Positions 33,241 to 44,249 of a DNA stretch of 64,000 nt are shown here, in pieces (position 1 is the first letter of the stretch; each line of letters opens with the position of its first letter). Under the pieces are notes generated by a model. The model saw only the letters and a program-made list of their open reading frames with translations, was not told where the DNA came from and did not search any database. The translations under genes and the position numbers were made by a program. Source of the DNA: Triticum aestivum (taxonomy: Eukaryota; Streptophyta; Magnoliopsida; Poales; Poaceae); NCBI RefSeq assembly GCF_018294505.1, contig NC_057801.1, positions 434,846,201 through 434,910,200 of the forward strand, read 5' to 3'.

Positions 33241-34781
33241 AGGGCATCTGCAACAGTAATCCATAAATAAAATACTCCTTTGTGTGGGTTCTGCAACGGT
33301 AACCCATAAATTTACTCCCGCGTCCATTCACGCGCAGGGGGACCAGTCCACAGATACAGATGCGGGAGGACGCCATCCAACGCTAGGCGCATACATTTTG
33401 ACAATTACTCGAACAACCGGACGAAATTCGTTCAAACACGACCGGATTTCATATAAATACGGTGGAATTTCATATAAACATGACATATTTCATTACATTT
33501 ATATCAACTCAACAGAGCTTGTCCGGTTAGATATAATTACCTAATCTAAATGGTTGTCGACGCCCGTTCCTCGTGTCAGCCCATCTCAGAGAGCTTTGGC
33601 GGGGGTTGTCAGGGTTATGATCCTGACAATGGGTACTAGGGGTATGAATAAGGGGCAGAGACTAGCTATGGCATAGGTGTAACACTCGGTGTTTAACAAG
33701 TTCAGACCGTTCACTCGATGGAGGTAAAAGCCCTACGTCCCGTGCCCTAAGGCTTGCTTTGATTTGATGGATATGATTACAAGGGTTGAACGTGCCTGGC
33801 TATGGAGAGGGGAGCGGCTTATATAGAGTGCGCTGCAGCCCCGTGTCTCCCACGCCACCGGGGCAATTAATGCCACTGAACGAGACAGTTAGTAGTGTAA
33901 TGAGCCTCTACTACAGCAGTTACAGGTAACGGTATCTATAACTTTATTTAGTGGATGGCATAGCATTCTTCGACCGTTGCAGCTCCCACGACGCCTCCGT
34001 GTCCGGTACGTCCGAGTGGTAGTTCGTCCACCGAGTGACATGTGGTTGTTCGAGTGTTGCAGAGCCGTCCGAGTGATCCTCTTGATGTATCATCCGAATG
34101 TTGACATGGTCCAGAGACCTACCTATGACGGTGATGAGCCCCCTGTGGGTCCCGGATGATGGGCTCTTGACCCTACCCGTAATAGGTGACCACATCAGGG
34201 GAGGAATCCATGGTGAGACTGGTGTGGAGAGGGATTGGAGGCAATGACTGCGGCTATAGCCGCGACAACAGTTTATATAGCAATGGCGCGCGACATAGGG
34301 GCGGAGGAGATGCCTCAGCAACCGCGTGCCATCAATGTGGGCGGCAGGCGGACGGACGGGCCGCCGTCATGTCATTTGAACACGGAGCAGTCGCTTGCAC
34401 CGGGAAGCGGCGCGGGCGACGCTCTTTCGGCCGGCCCACCGCTTCAATGATGGTGCCAGTGAGTGGTCGCGTCCGCTCTAGTCCAGCATAAATGTGGACA
34501 CTGACACTCTGGATCGGCGCCAACTGTTTCGAGTGGGAAGCGCGCACGGGCGAGGGAGGAGGGTTTGGGTGGGCCAAGACGGTCATAAGTGGGCGTGACA
34601 GCGGTGCGGACTCCCGCAAAGCTCCCATATGTTCTGTCTCCGGTTTGCGGAAGAAAACACGTCCGGACCACGCCACAGACCGATACAGGACTGCATTGGA
34701 TGGCTTCCTCGGTCCGGATAGCGCCGTCCGGACATTTAGGGGAGGTTTGATGGTCAGCGTTAGAGATGCCCTTAGTCCGCT
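33241..34781. mobile_element. Possible TIR element with AGGGCATCT ends
   Basis: AAGGGCATCTGCAAC near 33241 and GTTAGAGATGCCCTT near 34767 form short imperfect inverted ends of a type common in grass transposons. No target duplication is convincing and no transposase is present. It contains the putative solo LTR. Confidence 0.35.
33607..34197 (+). repeat. Putative solo LTR
   Basis: 591 bp bounded by TGTCAGGG and CACATCA, with a TATA-like TTATATAGAG at about 33829. The flanks GGGGT and GGGGA match at 4 of 5 bases. No primer-binding site or internal region adjoins it, so it is either a solo LTR or a chance pattern. Confidence 0.4.
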
Positions 34782-35300
34782 AACAACAATAGATATTCCA
34801 TAAAAGTAAATCGTCCATGTGATTAATTAATTAAAAATCGAATTGCCACACTAATTTCCTAGAAATCTGGTCCTTCTCACCCTCACGCCTCACACGAAGT
34901 CTTCCATCGAGAAAATATTTATTGTCATTGGTTGCATTTAGGTGCCGGTTAATTCGTTTTGCAACGATGGTCAGCGGGCTTTTAATTACGTGAGTTAATC
35001 AAGAAAATTATTTGCAGAAGCAACTCCACTAAGGATGCATTTAAGTGAAGGACTGGGGCCAAACGCCAAGAGCTATGGTGTTTCCTCCAAACGCCAAGAT
35101 TGATGGCGTCACCGCGTCGCCACATCAGCACCAACTAGGCAATTGTGGGCGAGGGCCAAACGCCATGAACCGTCACGTCTGTTGTGCAAACCAGACGCCA
35201 GGGACGTTGGGGTGACAAAAAAGATCGGATACAAAAATATTTTCAAAACAAGGTCAATTCGTGATTAAATTTGCAAAAAATCAGAACAGACATTTTGTCC

Positions 35301-37289
35301 TCATGGTTCGAGAACAAAACAGACCCGGCTCTTTCCTGGAAATCTCCCACGGCTTATTAGCCACCGGCCCATGTGGATGGATGCGGCCAAAATTGTGGCA
35401 TAAACCTTGTGTCCTTCCGTGGAGAGTACCCAAACAGCATACGAAGTACGAGGGCCATGTGGAAGGTAGCCACCCTCAACCTTGCTTTAATAAAAAATCC
35501 AACCTACCACACCAATTGGCTATGCTCATGCTCTTGGAATTGTAGCTTCGCACTGCGCACTTGCGGCGGAGGAAGGAATTCGACGGATAAGAATTGTTAA
35601 TCTCGAAGCAACTAATGTAAGTACAATTTCGAAGGTATCACGGCATTTGGAGATTGGCGCAATCGCTTGTGTTGGCGACATCTGGAGATTCATGTGTACA
35701 CCCCGCCGCACACGCATGTAACAGATGTTCAGAGAACGGCGACACTGAAGATAAACAAACGGCCGCAGGACCATCTCCGCGGCGTCCTAAGCTTCTCGTC
35801 AATCAGAGCAGTGCGGATGGAAGGATGGATGATTTAGTACAGGCGAAAACATGCAGCAAACATCACAGATCAACAGATATAGATGATCTTTCCGATGGAG
35901 AATTAATAACTATTGTAAACCGTGCTTTTCACCTAGAAAATGTGTAGACAAATCTCGTTGGCCGTCGCTGTTGATGTCACTCCGAAAGAGATGTTGCTAT
36001 GCCTCTACGCAATCTCAATCTTCTAGTACTGATTATCCAGCGTCAAGCCATCAACACACCGCCTTGTGTCCAATGTCAATCGAGGAGTACTGCAAAGCAT
36101 GAGCCGTCAAAATCCGTAAGCCCACTGGTGCCGGGCTCATGGCTCGAAAAAGCTCTGCACCATCATGGATCCACCGATGAATCATTTCTTTAGCACAAGT
36201 TTCATTGCCAGAGGCCCTGATCCGACTCACCCGGTGAAAAGTCTTATGCAAATAGGCAGTAGTAGGATCAGCCGAAAAGACCATTCTCTTATACAATTCC
36301 ACGCTAGCGTTTTCGCTGTCACCGGAAAGGAGGATGAAACAAATCCATGATGGACGCACCAACCAGCCTTAGTGGGCGTGACACAGCGATGATCCGGACG
36401 CAATCTTTCCTGAGCTGTTCCCTCTATCCGTATCCAATATGACAACAGGTTAGCAGGGTAGATTAGGATAGAGCGGCTTTAGGTCAGGTTTATGATAGTC
36501 TGTCCAGCGAGGCGCTTATTTGTGCGGCAAGCACGTCATCTGAGTTTAGGTACCATTTTGTTTTGACAGGGCCAGTAAGAAATTATCTTACTATTTGACC
36601 TGGAAAAAAAAACAGCTTTTCAATCGAAACGAATGCAAGCATTGCGCAACTTGACCGATTCTGTGGGAAAGGAGCCAGCGGAGGTTGTAGCTTTTCGGTC
36701 TCTTAAATCGTCTGCTGCGTTAACAATCTGCATTCATTCACAAAAATAAAAACCACTTAAATTCGATCAAGCAATGAATGGCAGCGCAGAACACTCCGGC
36801 CCTTAGAATTTGCTTGCATAGAAAGATGTAAAATTAAAGCGCACCCAAACAAATGTGGTCAGACAATGAAGCCAGGCAGCAGCGTGCATTGCATACATGC
36901 ATACATATGGCGTCTGAATTCGAGTTGGCTGGGCAATGGCACTGTAGCAGGACCAGCACGAAGCACATACACGGCACAGACGATCTGTCTGTCCATCGGA
37001 GATGCGCTGTCCGGCGATGGATCGGACGGACGGTCTCGGCGGGGCAGGACAGCGACCCCGCGCAAAACCAGCCGCAAATCGCAATTATCTGTCGACTGCG
37101 CGCGAGGGTACGTACGTAGGTGCGGTGGCGTCGCCGCTCCAGCTCCATTATTGTGCTGCTGCAGCTGCTACGGCACATGTCCGTGGGTACGAGCAAGTGT
37201 ACGCATGCCACGTCCATGTGTCCGACGCGTAGGTTGATAGATCGATACAGTGTCCCCTTGACCGTTGGGCTTTATGATAACCTAAACCT
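35301..37289. other. Low-copy sequence; short unassigned open frames
   Basis: The open frames at 35654-35947 (+, containing DIDDLSDGELITIVNR) and 36051-36362 (-, containing YLHKTFHRVSRIRASGNET) have protein-like composition but match no family I can name and lack convincing splice structure. They may be decayed exons of a host gene. The rest shows no gene. Confidence 0.35.
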
Positions 37290-37291
37290 TA

Positions 37292-37527
37292 CTACCTCCG
37301 TCCGGGTTTATTGATTCTCATTATATTTCGTGCCAAATTTTGACCATAGATTAAACTAATAAAATGTTCACGTATGTCATCAAACATTATATTTTTTGAA
37401 AACTATGTTCAAATACGAATCCAATGAGATAATTTTTCTTGACATGCATTAACATTTTGTTAGTTAAATCTTTAATCAAAATTTGGCACAAACTATAAAG
37501 AAGACCTATAAACCAGGACGAAGGTAG
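37292..37527. mobile_element. Stowaway (Tc1/mariner) MITE, copy 1
   Basis: Ends CTACCTCCGTCCGGGTTTA and TAAACCAGGACGAAGGTAG lie between TA duplications (37290-37291 and 37528-37529). 236 bp, no coding capacity. Confidence 0.88.
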
Positions 37528-37529
37528 TA

Positions 37530-38217
37530 CTTACTTGCTTGTCACGCCCGGGGCTTGCTTAAACTTCCTAGGTAATCATGGCGATCGATCTATGGTCATT
37601 GGATTCCCTTTTTTGAGTTTGAATTTATGTAAGTATTTGAGCGGCCAGGAGGGAGGGAGAATGATCTTGTCTGGATCTCATGCGGGCATTGACCGGTTCT
37701 GCATGCATGTGCATCCTCACAGCATCTACAGTCACGCGTCTCGAACCCGATTCAACTGTCTGGACGGACAGTCCGATCACAAAAATTCGACTCAGACGGG
37801 CACCTCAAACACCAAAGAATCACTTACAAGCGGGCCCTTTTTGTCAGAAGTTGGATTAAATCATCCCAAAATTGATCATTAGTGTTTATTGAAAATATTA
37901 GCAAGGAAACTGATAGATTTTTTGGGGTGCCCAAGAAATGTGACGGCAAATGTGGATTTGAACTTAAAATGTGGTAGCTTTTTGCAATTCACTTTGTCAG
38001 AAGCTTATCGTTTCTGGACGACCCGGTTATTTAAGCCGGTCAACTAGCTCGTCACGCGGCGTGGTGGGACTAATGCGGATGTGAAAATATTAAGTATAAG
38101 CAAATTTCGATGTGCTTTGACAGCCCCACTGGCCAAACACAGATGTGATGATTGTCACGCATGGCCCTGCATGTAATAGCTATTTTGGAAATAAGGTATG
38201 GCTGTAACGAAAATCCA
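37530..38217. other. Unassigned sequence
   Basis: No gene or clear transposon boundary is seen. Confidence 0.4.
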
Positions 38218-38575
38218 TTTCTGCACCCGAGCCGACGAAAAAATCAAAACAAATACTAGGAAAAATAAAAATAAAAATCCAATTTTTTTATGTGCATAGA
38301 CAATTTGATGTGTGAGGTCTGCTTCAATTTTCAAATCATTTGGACATCTAAAGAGTTCTCGACAAAAAAGACAAATTGAGGGTTTATATAAAAGTTTACT
38401 GCTCATGTACTGTTTTGGCCCGATTTGTCCTTTTTGCTGAGAGCTGCTCAGATGTCCAAATAACTTGAAATTTGGAGCGGGCCTCGCGCATCAAATTTTC
38501 TACTGCACAATTTTTTTTGTATTTTTTGATTATTTTTTTAAAAAAATATGAATTTTTTCTAACCGGGTGCAGATG
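38218..38575. repeat. Fold-back (palindromic) element
   Basis: Two arms of about 170-180 bp are inverted copies meeting near 38397. Matching blocks: CTGCACCCG outermost, then ATTTGATG, TTTGGACATCT and GACAAAT, then GTTTACTG at the centre. The arms differ at many sites, so it is old. A transcript would form a long imperfect hairpin. No known MITE family is assigned. Confidence 0.65.
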
Positions 38576-39104
38576 AGACTGGATACCGAAACGCACTACC
38601 CATGGCTTAAAATGGTAAAATGTGAGGTCCACTCTATCACTATCCATGGGCGCGTCCGTGAACGTACGAGGGCCTAAATTTACAGGTCCAGCTGTTGATG
38701 CTCTCAATCAACGGTCATGTTGGCCTGTGTGTTCGGCCGCTTTATCTGAGGTACTCCTACATGTTGTGCGTTGCGTTGCATGTTGTGTGTTGTGCGGTTC
38801 CCAAAGTTGTACCAGCTCGGTAGAATCGCACATGCAGGCCACACTAGCTCGGGGCCTGTCTCATCGGCCGAGCAACGCGATACTGGAGCAGGTGAATTGC
38901 TCTGGCATTCCAACAAGTTTTGATGCTTTCACCACTGGTGAGGATCCCGATGCGAGAGTTACACAGGGTCCTGGCGCTGTCAGGGCACTGACCCCTCTTC
39001 CGCGCCAGCTTTTTTCACTTTCTACCCATGCGCAGCGCAGCGCGGGCCCGTCAGCCCGTGACCTTTCTCCTCCTCGTTTTACTGCCGACCGCATGCCAAT
39101 GAAA
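38576..39104. other. Unassigned sequence
   Basis: No supported gene; the open frames have no recognisable domain. Confidence 0.4.
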
Positions 39105-39436
39105 GGGTGCTTGGATACAAGGGACTATTTTTAGTCTGACTAAAAATAGTCTCTTTTAAAGGCTAAAGTTCCAAGCACCCCTGACTAAAGAGAGGCTAAG
39201 ACTAGTCTTGAGGCTAAAAATTTTTAGTCATGGGAAACCTACTGAAATATGTATTAGCTCTCTCTCTCCTCATTTAATTCCTCTCCTTAGTTCTGGATTG
39301 GAGGGTTTGGAGGATAATAAATGTTCAATAACTAGATTTTAGTCTCTTTAGTATTTGGATCCAAGTATGGGTGAGACTAGCAAGTTTTAGTCCCACTACT
39401 TTTAGTCATGGGACTAAAACGTATCCAAGCATGCTC
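39105..39436. mobile_element. Tourist/Harbinger-like MITE
   Basis: GGGTGCTTGGATAC at the left and GTATCCAAGCATGC at the right form imperfect terminal inverted repeats. Subterminal GACTATTTTTAGTC and its neighbour GACTAAAAATAGTC give a local palindrome at 39122-39150. No duplication could be fixed by eye. Confidence 0.6.
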
Positions 39437-39440
39437 TGAG

Positions 39441-40502
39441 GCCAACTCCACCGCACGACCCCATTTTGTCCGAGCGCGTCCGTTTGAGGTAAAACGAACA
39501 AAGCAGACGACCCAGCGGCAGACCTCATTTTACTTTTTTGTCCGTTTCGTGTCCGTTTCACCCCATCTCTGGATCAAAATTGCTCTCGTTTTGGGACCGA
39601 AGCGAACACAGATGAACACTCTCTTGCCACTCCTCGTCCGCCTCGGTCCGCTTGCATGTGCAGTGTGGCCCGCATGTCATACAAATAAAAAGGAATTATC
39701 TGCCCATTCATCCCCTCTCTCCTCCTTTTTCTCTTTTTCTTCGGCCATAGATGCCCGCTACGTGCTGCCGCTGGCCTACACGACGAGCTCCGGCAAGGCA
39801 GGAGCACCGGGCGCAAGCTAGGGCGGTGAGCCCAGAGCGGCACGGGCGGGGCGAGCAGGGGCCGACGACGGCAACGCCGCACACGGCGAGCGCGCGCGGG
39901 CGCTGGTGGTTGCAGCACCGACCCGGCCAGGTAGGCGCTTGGTGGTTGGGCGGCTGCAGTGGCGGGAGGGGCGGCCGACTCCTCAGGCCAACAGGGCGCG
40001 GCAGCTCCACGGCGTACCGGCAGCTCCACCGCACGACCTCAGGCCAACAGGGCGCGGGATGGCCAGAGCGCGGGCCGGCGCGGCCACCGCGGGACGGCCA
40101 GGGCGCGGGCGCGGCCACCGCCGGCGCCGGGCGGCCAGGGCGCGGCCACCGCGGGCTCCGGGCGGCCAGGGCGCGGCCACCGCGGGCGCCGCGGGCTCCA
40201 GGGCACGGGGCGAGCGGCGGACACGTCGGGGAGCGCCGGGCGACCGGGCGGTGGCGGAGGCGAGCGCCGTGCGACCGGGGCGGTGGCCGGCGCGCGGGGG
40301 CGGCAAGCGGGGTGCGCGGGCGGCAAGACGCGGCAGGCGAGCGGGTGGGAAGGTGGGGGCGGACATTTTGGGTCGCTCTGTCGCGGTGGGCGCGTCGAAC
40401 ACAAGCCGGACACGCATGTCCGTTTTGGTCCTCATTGCCACCCCAAACGGACGAAATCCGGACAAAACGAACGTCCGTTTGGGGTCGTGCGGTGGAGTTG
40501 GC
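39441..40502. mobile_element. GC-rich element with perfect 23-bp terminal inverted repeats
   Basis: GCCAACTCCACCGCACGACC with three further bases at 39441-39463 is perfectly inverted at 40480-40502. Subterminal CCGTTTG and GTCCG motifs recur. The interior is very GC-rich with short tandem repeats (GGCGCGGCCACCGCGGGC-like), giving long open frames on both strands that are composition artefacts. No transposase and no clear target duplication. Mutator-like is a guess. Confidence 0.6.
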
Positions 40503-41675
40503 TTGACAACCTGGTCCACTGGCGGTGGTCCCCGCGCGTCAGGCTAAGGTAAATCCACCGTCCAGAGCAGCGCCACTGCCACGCGAGTCGCTTCGGCCCC
40601 CTCCCCTGTCCTTCAAAGGTCGCCCATGTGCAACGGCCTCCAGTACGAAAGGACATCGTTAATTTCTCATCAGCGGGTGACTTGACTTGTGCGGAAGGGA
40701 ATCAGCCGTGGGTCCCGCATGTCAGCCGCGGCCGTCCCAGAGCCCTCGGAACTGATGCCCCCTTTTGGCCGTTACCGTTACGCTTTTGCACCTCCCGATG
40801 AACACCTTTCGGCCGCGTTCCGCTTCCGAAGAGGGTGGTCACTGGCCTGTCACTGACTCGTGGGTGCAGAGACCCGTGGCCCACATGGCAGGGAGCCGAG
40901 TGCGCCGTACCACAAGTTGTGGCCCATGAAAAACAGAGCCTCCGACCCGACCGTGATTCGACCCGTCAACCCACCGGCTCGTAGCTTGATTCACCCTTTT
41001 TTTAACCTTTTTATTAACACGCTACGCGTGAACTCTCTTTTTTCAGGGGCTAACACGTGAACTCTCCATCCCGCAAAAAAATGAAAAAAACACGTGAACT
41101 CTTCGATGCTTCACAGTTTGTTTCAGTCTTTTTTCCTGCTGGGAGATATTCCTTTTTTAGGGGAATCTACAGCTTGCAAACATACTCTCGCGATGAAATT
41201 TTTAGTGGTTGTTTAGATAAGCTTGCACATTGAAAACAGACTTTCTGTGGCTATTGGCATGCGGGTGTGTATTATTAATAAGTACTCCTAATACTATCTC
41301 TTTTTATCCATTTTAATGACAAATATTTTCGAACGGAGGAAGTATGTAACTAAAATAACAGACGTTTTTGCAGTTCATCTTACATTCAAAAATAGAGGGA
41401 GCATAATTCTTCTTCCGGCGGAAAATAATATTGATTCAACCTTGATATTACCGATGTTGGCATAGTTTGTAGGGGTACAATATGTATGTGGTCCAAATAT
41501 CTCAATGTGCCTAAAGCTATGTTATTGTTGTTTTTTGTGGGAATTGTTTAGGACTATATTGCCCACAAAGAGATGAAATACCTTGGATCCACATGCATGC
41601 AACACCTAATACTATGTGTTTGTTATTTCTCACAAGTTACCAGAACCACCTAGAAGGAGAATAAATGTTACAATA
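40503..41675. other. Unassigned low-copy sequence with a Stowaway scrap
   Basis: No gene is supported. ATACTATCTCTTTTTATCC near 41291 to CGAACGGAGGAAGTA at 41344 looks like a short, internally deleted Stowaway remnant. Confidence 0.4.
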
Positions 41676-41909
41676 TACCTCCGTCCGGGTTTATTGGTCC
41701 CCATTGTATTTTGTGCCAAATTTTGACCATAGATTAAACTAACAAAATGTTCACGCGTGTCATCAAACATTATATTTTTGAAAACTATGTTCAAATACGA
41801 ATCCAATGAGATAGTTTTTCTTGACATGCATTAACAGTTTGTTAGTTAAATCTTTAGTCCAAATTTGACACAAACTACAAAGGGGACCTATAAACCAGGA
41901 CGGATGTAG
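41676..41909. mobile_element. Stowaway MITE, copy 2
   Basis: A sister of 37292-37527 in the same orientation, 234 bp, with TA at 41674-41675 and 41910-41911. The two share most of their length, with a few substitutions and small gaps. Confidence 0.88.
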
Positions 41910-42060
41910 TACTAAATAAGAGGTGAGCATGGGACTAGGATATCAAATAAATGAAATCTATCTCTTATATCATAAAAGGAATTCTTATATCATGAAAAAG
42001 TTCATATCTTAAATAGATTGCACTATGAATAGTTGTATCCCACCTCAAATACAAATTTAG

Positions 42061-42122
42061 TTTTTACACTTTTTTTAATACAGTACAGACGCAAGCGCTC
42101 ATACATACGCGCATACACTCAC
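42061..42122 (-). mobile_element. Au SINE, 3' fragment cut by a gypsy LTR
   Basis: The oligo(T) tail plus CAGTACAGACGCAAGCGCTC match the tail end of the Au SINE at 31099. It stops at CACTCA where the gypsy LTR starts. Confidence 0.8.
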
Positions 42123-42639
42123 GGTTGGGGATATAACTACTAGGTATGAACCGCCCAGGAGGGGCCGGGTCATACCACTAGCGATAACGCATGAAGGTGG
42201 CGGGTCATAACAAGCTCGCTGACGGCCCAAGACCCAGAGGCGACTTAGGGCCTAGGAGGATGAACCACCATGAGAATAAACTTGTATTGTTAGGCAGATT
42301 TAGTTAGTCAACGAGCCGGACACGTTGTCTATGAGCCGACCGGGACTCTGTAAGCCGTCGGGCGTCAACCTATGTACATAAAGGGACGACCCGGCGGCGA
42401 GTTAGGGCAGGAAAGAAAGAGATCGAGAACTAGGTCAAGCATATTCGCTCCCTGGTAATCGAAACCCAAGCAATAACCACCCTACACTGGATTAGGCTGT
42501 TACCTCCACCGAGAGGGGCCGAACCAGTATAAACTCTCCATGTCCCTTGTCTCGTTTAACCCCTTCAAGCTAACTACGTTGCGATGGCTCCACACCTAAG
42601 TCCTCACGCTAGGACATCTAACGTGATAATTCCACGACA
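42123..42639 (+). repeat. LTR of the truncated gypsy C relative
   Basis: 517 bp, starting GGTTGGGGATATAAC (the first bases diverged from TGTTGG) and ending TTCCACGACA. Many substitutions from gypsy C show a separate subfamily. Confidence 0.82.
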
Positions 42640-44249
42640 ATAGGGGCCCACCATGGGGCCAGCGCACGGTGGTTTCGAGTTCTTGAAGGTCAGCTTCGCA
42701 GGGCCCAAGGGGTACGTTGTGGGCCGGATGACCAAGAGTCGTCGTGGCAAGCTCTACATCGACTATGAGGGCTGGGGCCCCGAGGCTGACTCAATCGAGT
42801 ACGGGTACCAGGTCCCCTTTGGCGGAATTCATGTCTTCATCGGCAAGACCGGCGAGTCGGAAGCTAAGCTGGACATCTGCACCAACATCGTCGAGTCGGC
42901 TCGGTGAGCGCGACCCGCCAAGGCTAAAGCCGCCCCAAAGCATGTTTTTGCTGGTTTCGTTCATGGAGCGAAGCTAGAAGGAGGATCTGAATCTGGTGGT
43001 GAGACAGTTATTTACTCAGGCGACGAGTCTTCTACTGGTGAGACCAACTCCATCTACCAGGTTGAGGATGGAGGGCTTGGGGGCTATTCCGATGGCGACA
43101 GTATTCTGGACACCTACGAGTCGCCACACCGGGTCACAGTCTTCATGGCCGGTACGTAGCCAGCGCAGGACTCTACGACTACAGCGGCAATGATCTCCGG
43201 GTCAGCAGCAGCGACGACTTTCGGGGTAGGAGGCCCTGTGCGCCCGCTGGCTCAAGTTTTGTGTGATCTATTGGATGCTCTGACAACGTTGTTAATGACG
43301 GAGGTTAACCCGATGAATCAAGCTCAGCATAACGCGGAGGTTACAAAATTGCGTGATGAGATAGCACAAGCCGAGGAGTTAAATGCAGAGAACACCCGAA
43401 TGGCAACAGCAAGCCGCCTTACAGAGGGAGGCAGAAGGACTTCAGGGGGAGAGCTCCCGCTTAAGCTTGGACATGGATGCGTCAAACGCTGTTTTCAACA
43501 AAAGGCATGTGAGCCGGCTGCCCCCGACTTACGATGCGAGGAATCTTTTCAACACGCCTGGGGTCGGACCCAGTAACCCGCCCGGTGTGAATCGGACCGC
43601 TGAGGCACCAGTGACAAGAGAACCGGTTCAGCCACGGGCTACAGATCCCCCATGTTTGAATGTAACCCCTCCTCAGCATGTTCCAACACCTCCGGGGTAT
43701 TTTTCTAATCCTTTGGATAACATGATAGCTGCGGCAACACGACTGGCGGCTCTCCCGGCCCAGGATGAGTCGCCAGCGGCAATGTAAATACGAAGAGCCG
43801 AAGAGCTTCTTTAGACGGCTGTGTCCCAGCAGGCGGCTTGTTTGTACAGTCGTGACCGTATCCACTCAACACCTCGCCCAAGCAGGAGTTATAGCAGGCG
43901 CATTGATGAAACGGACGTGTCAAGCAGTGAGCGGCACCGCAATCAGCCTTGCAGGCCTGACCCGCCGCGTGTCGGCAATGATGCTCAGATTTTGGTAGAC
44001 CAGGGCAGAGCGCGGCGTGGGGCGGAGCTGGCGGCTCAGTTGGCGGCTCAACAACAATCTCCATTTTATACTTCAGTGTGCATGGAGGCAGGAGCGACCT
44101 CTAGAACCTTGGGTGTGCCATGTTTAGTGTCGGCTCTACGCAATGAGTGCTTGTCTAAGGATTTCAAGGGATCCCGTAAGGCGCCTAATTACACGGCGGA
44201 TCAACCCCCAGAGGCTTGGATCGAAAGTTATGAGATGGCCATGGAGATG
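42584..44249 (+). pseudogene. Gag remnants of the truncated gypsy C relative
   Basis: The start ATG at 42584 again lies inside the LTR and the frame runs toward the primer-binding site; a TAG at 42638-42640 now breaks it at the LTR edge. The conserved block follows (GPAHGGFEFLKVS, YVVGRMTKSRRGK, VPFGGIHVFIGK). Stops occur near 42905 and 43159. A frame change near 43390 leads into the second Gag part (DMDASNAVF, YFSNPLDNMIAAATRLAAL), then NYTADQPPEAWIESYEMAME. It is non-functional. Confidence 0.82.

Larger units (their letters stand above)
31468..35300. mobile_element. Long-terminal-inverted-repeat DNA transposon, 3.8 kb
   Basis: The left end from GGACAAAAT at 31468 and the right end at 35300 (ATTTTGTCC) are inverted repeats of about 300 bp. 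They share blocks such as GAATTGACCTTGTT, TGGCGTCTGGTTT, GTGGCGACGCGG, CATAGCTCTTGGCGTTTGG and TTAGTGGAGTTGCTTCT. They are flanked by a perfect 8-bp duplication TCATGGTT (31460-31467 and 35301-35308). Repeat length suggests a Mutator-like element, although an 8-bp duplication also fits hAT. No transposase is seen inside; the interior holds a LINE fragment, a possible solo LTR and other sequence. Confidence 0.72.
42123..44249 (+). mobile_element. Truncated relative of gypsy C (5' LTR and gag)
   Basis: It is homologous to 11437-13560: LTR, primer-binding site and two Gag frames in the same order. It stops inside the Gag capsid domain (SYEMAMEM) where the Athila LTR begins. The rest of the element would lie beyond the Athila element, outside the window or lost. 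Confidence 0.85.

Noticed and set aside
36850..37240. Cys/Arg-rich frames on both strands as a small secreted protein
   Set aside because: Overlapping frames on both strands with no signal peptide or cysteine spacing, and no supporting start or splice context.
39751..40552. Overlapping open frames of about 200-250 codons on both strands
   Set aside because: They are produced by extreme GC content and short tandem repeats inside the element at 39441-40502; composition is Arg/Gly/Ala/Pro on every frame and no domain is present.
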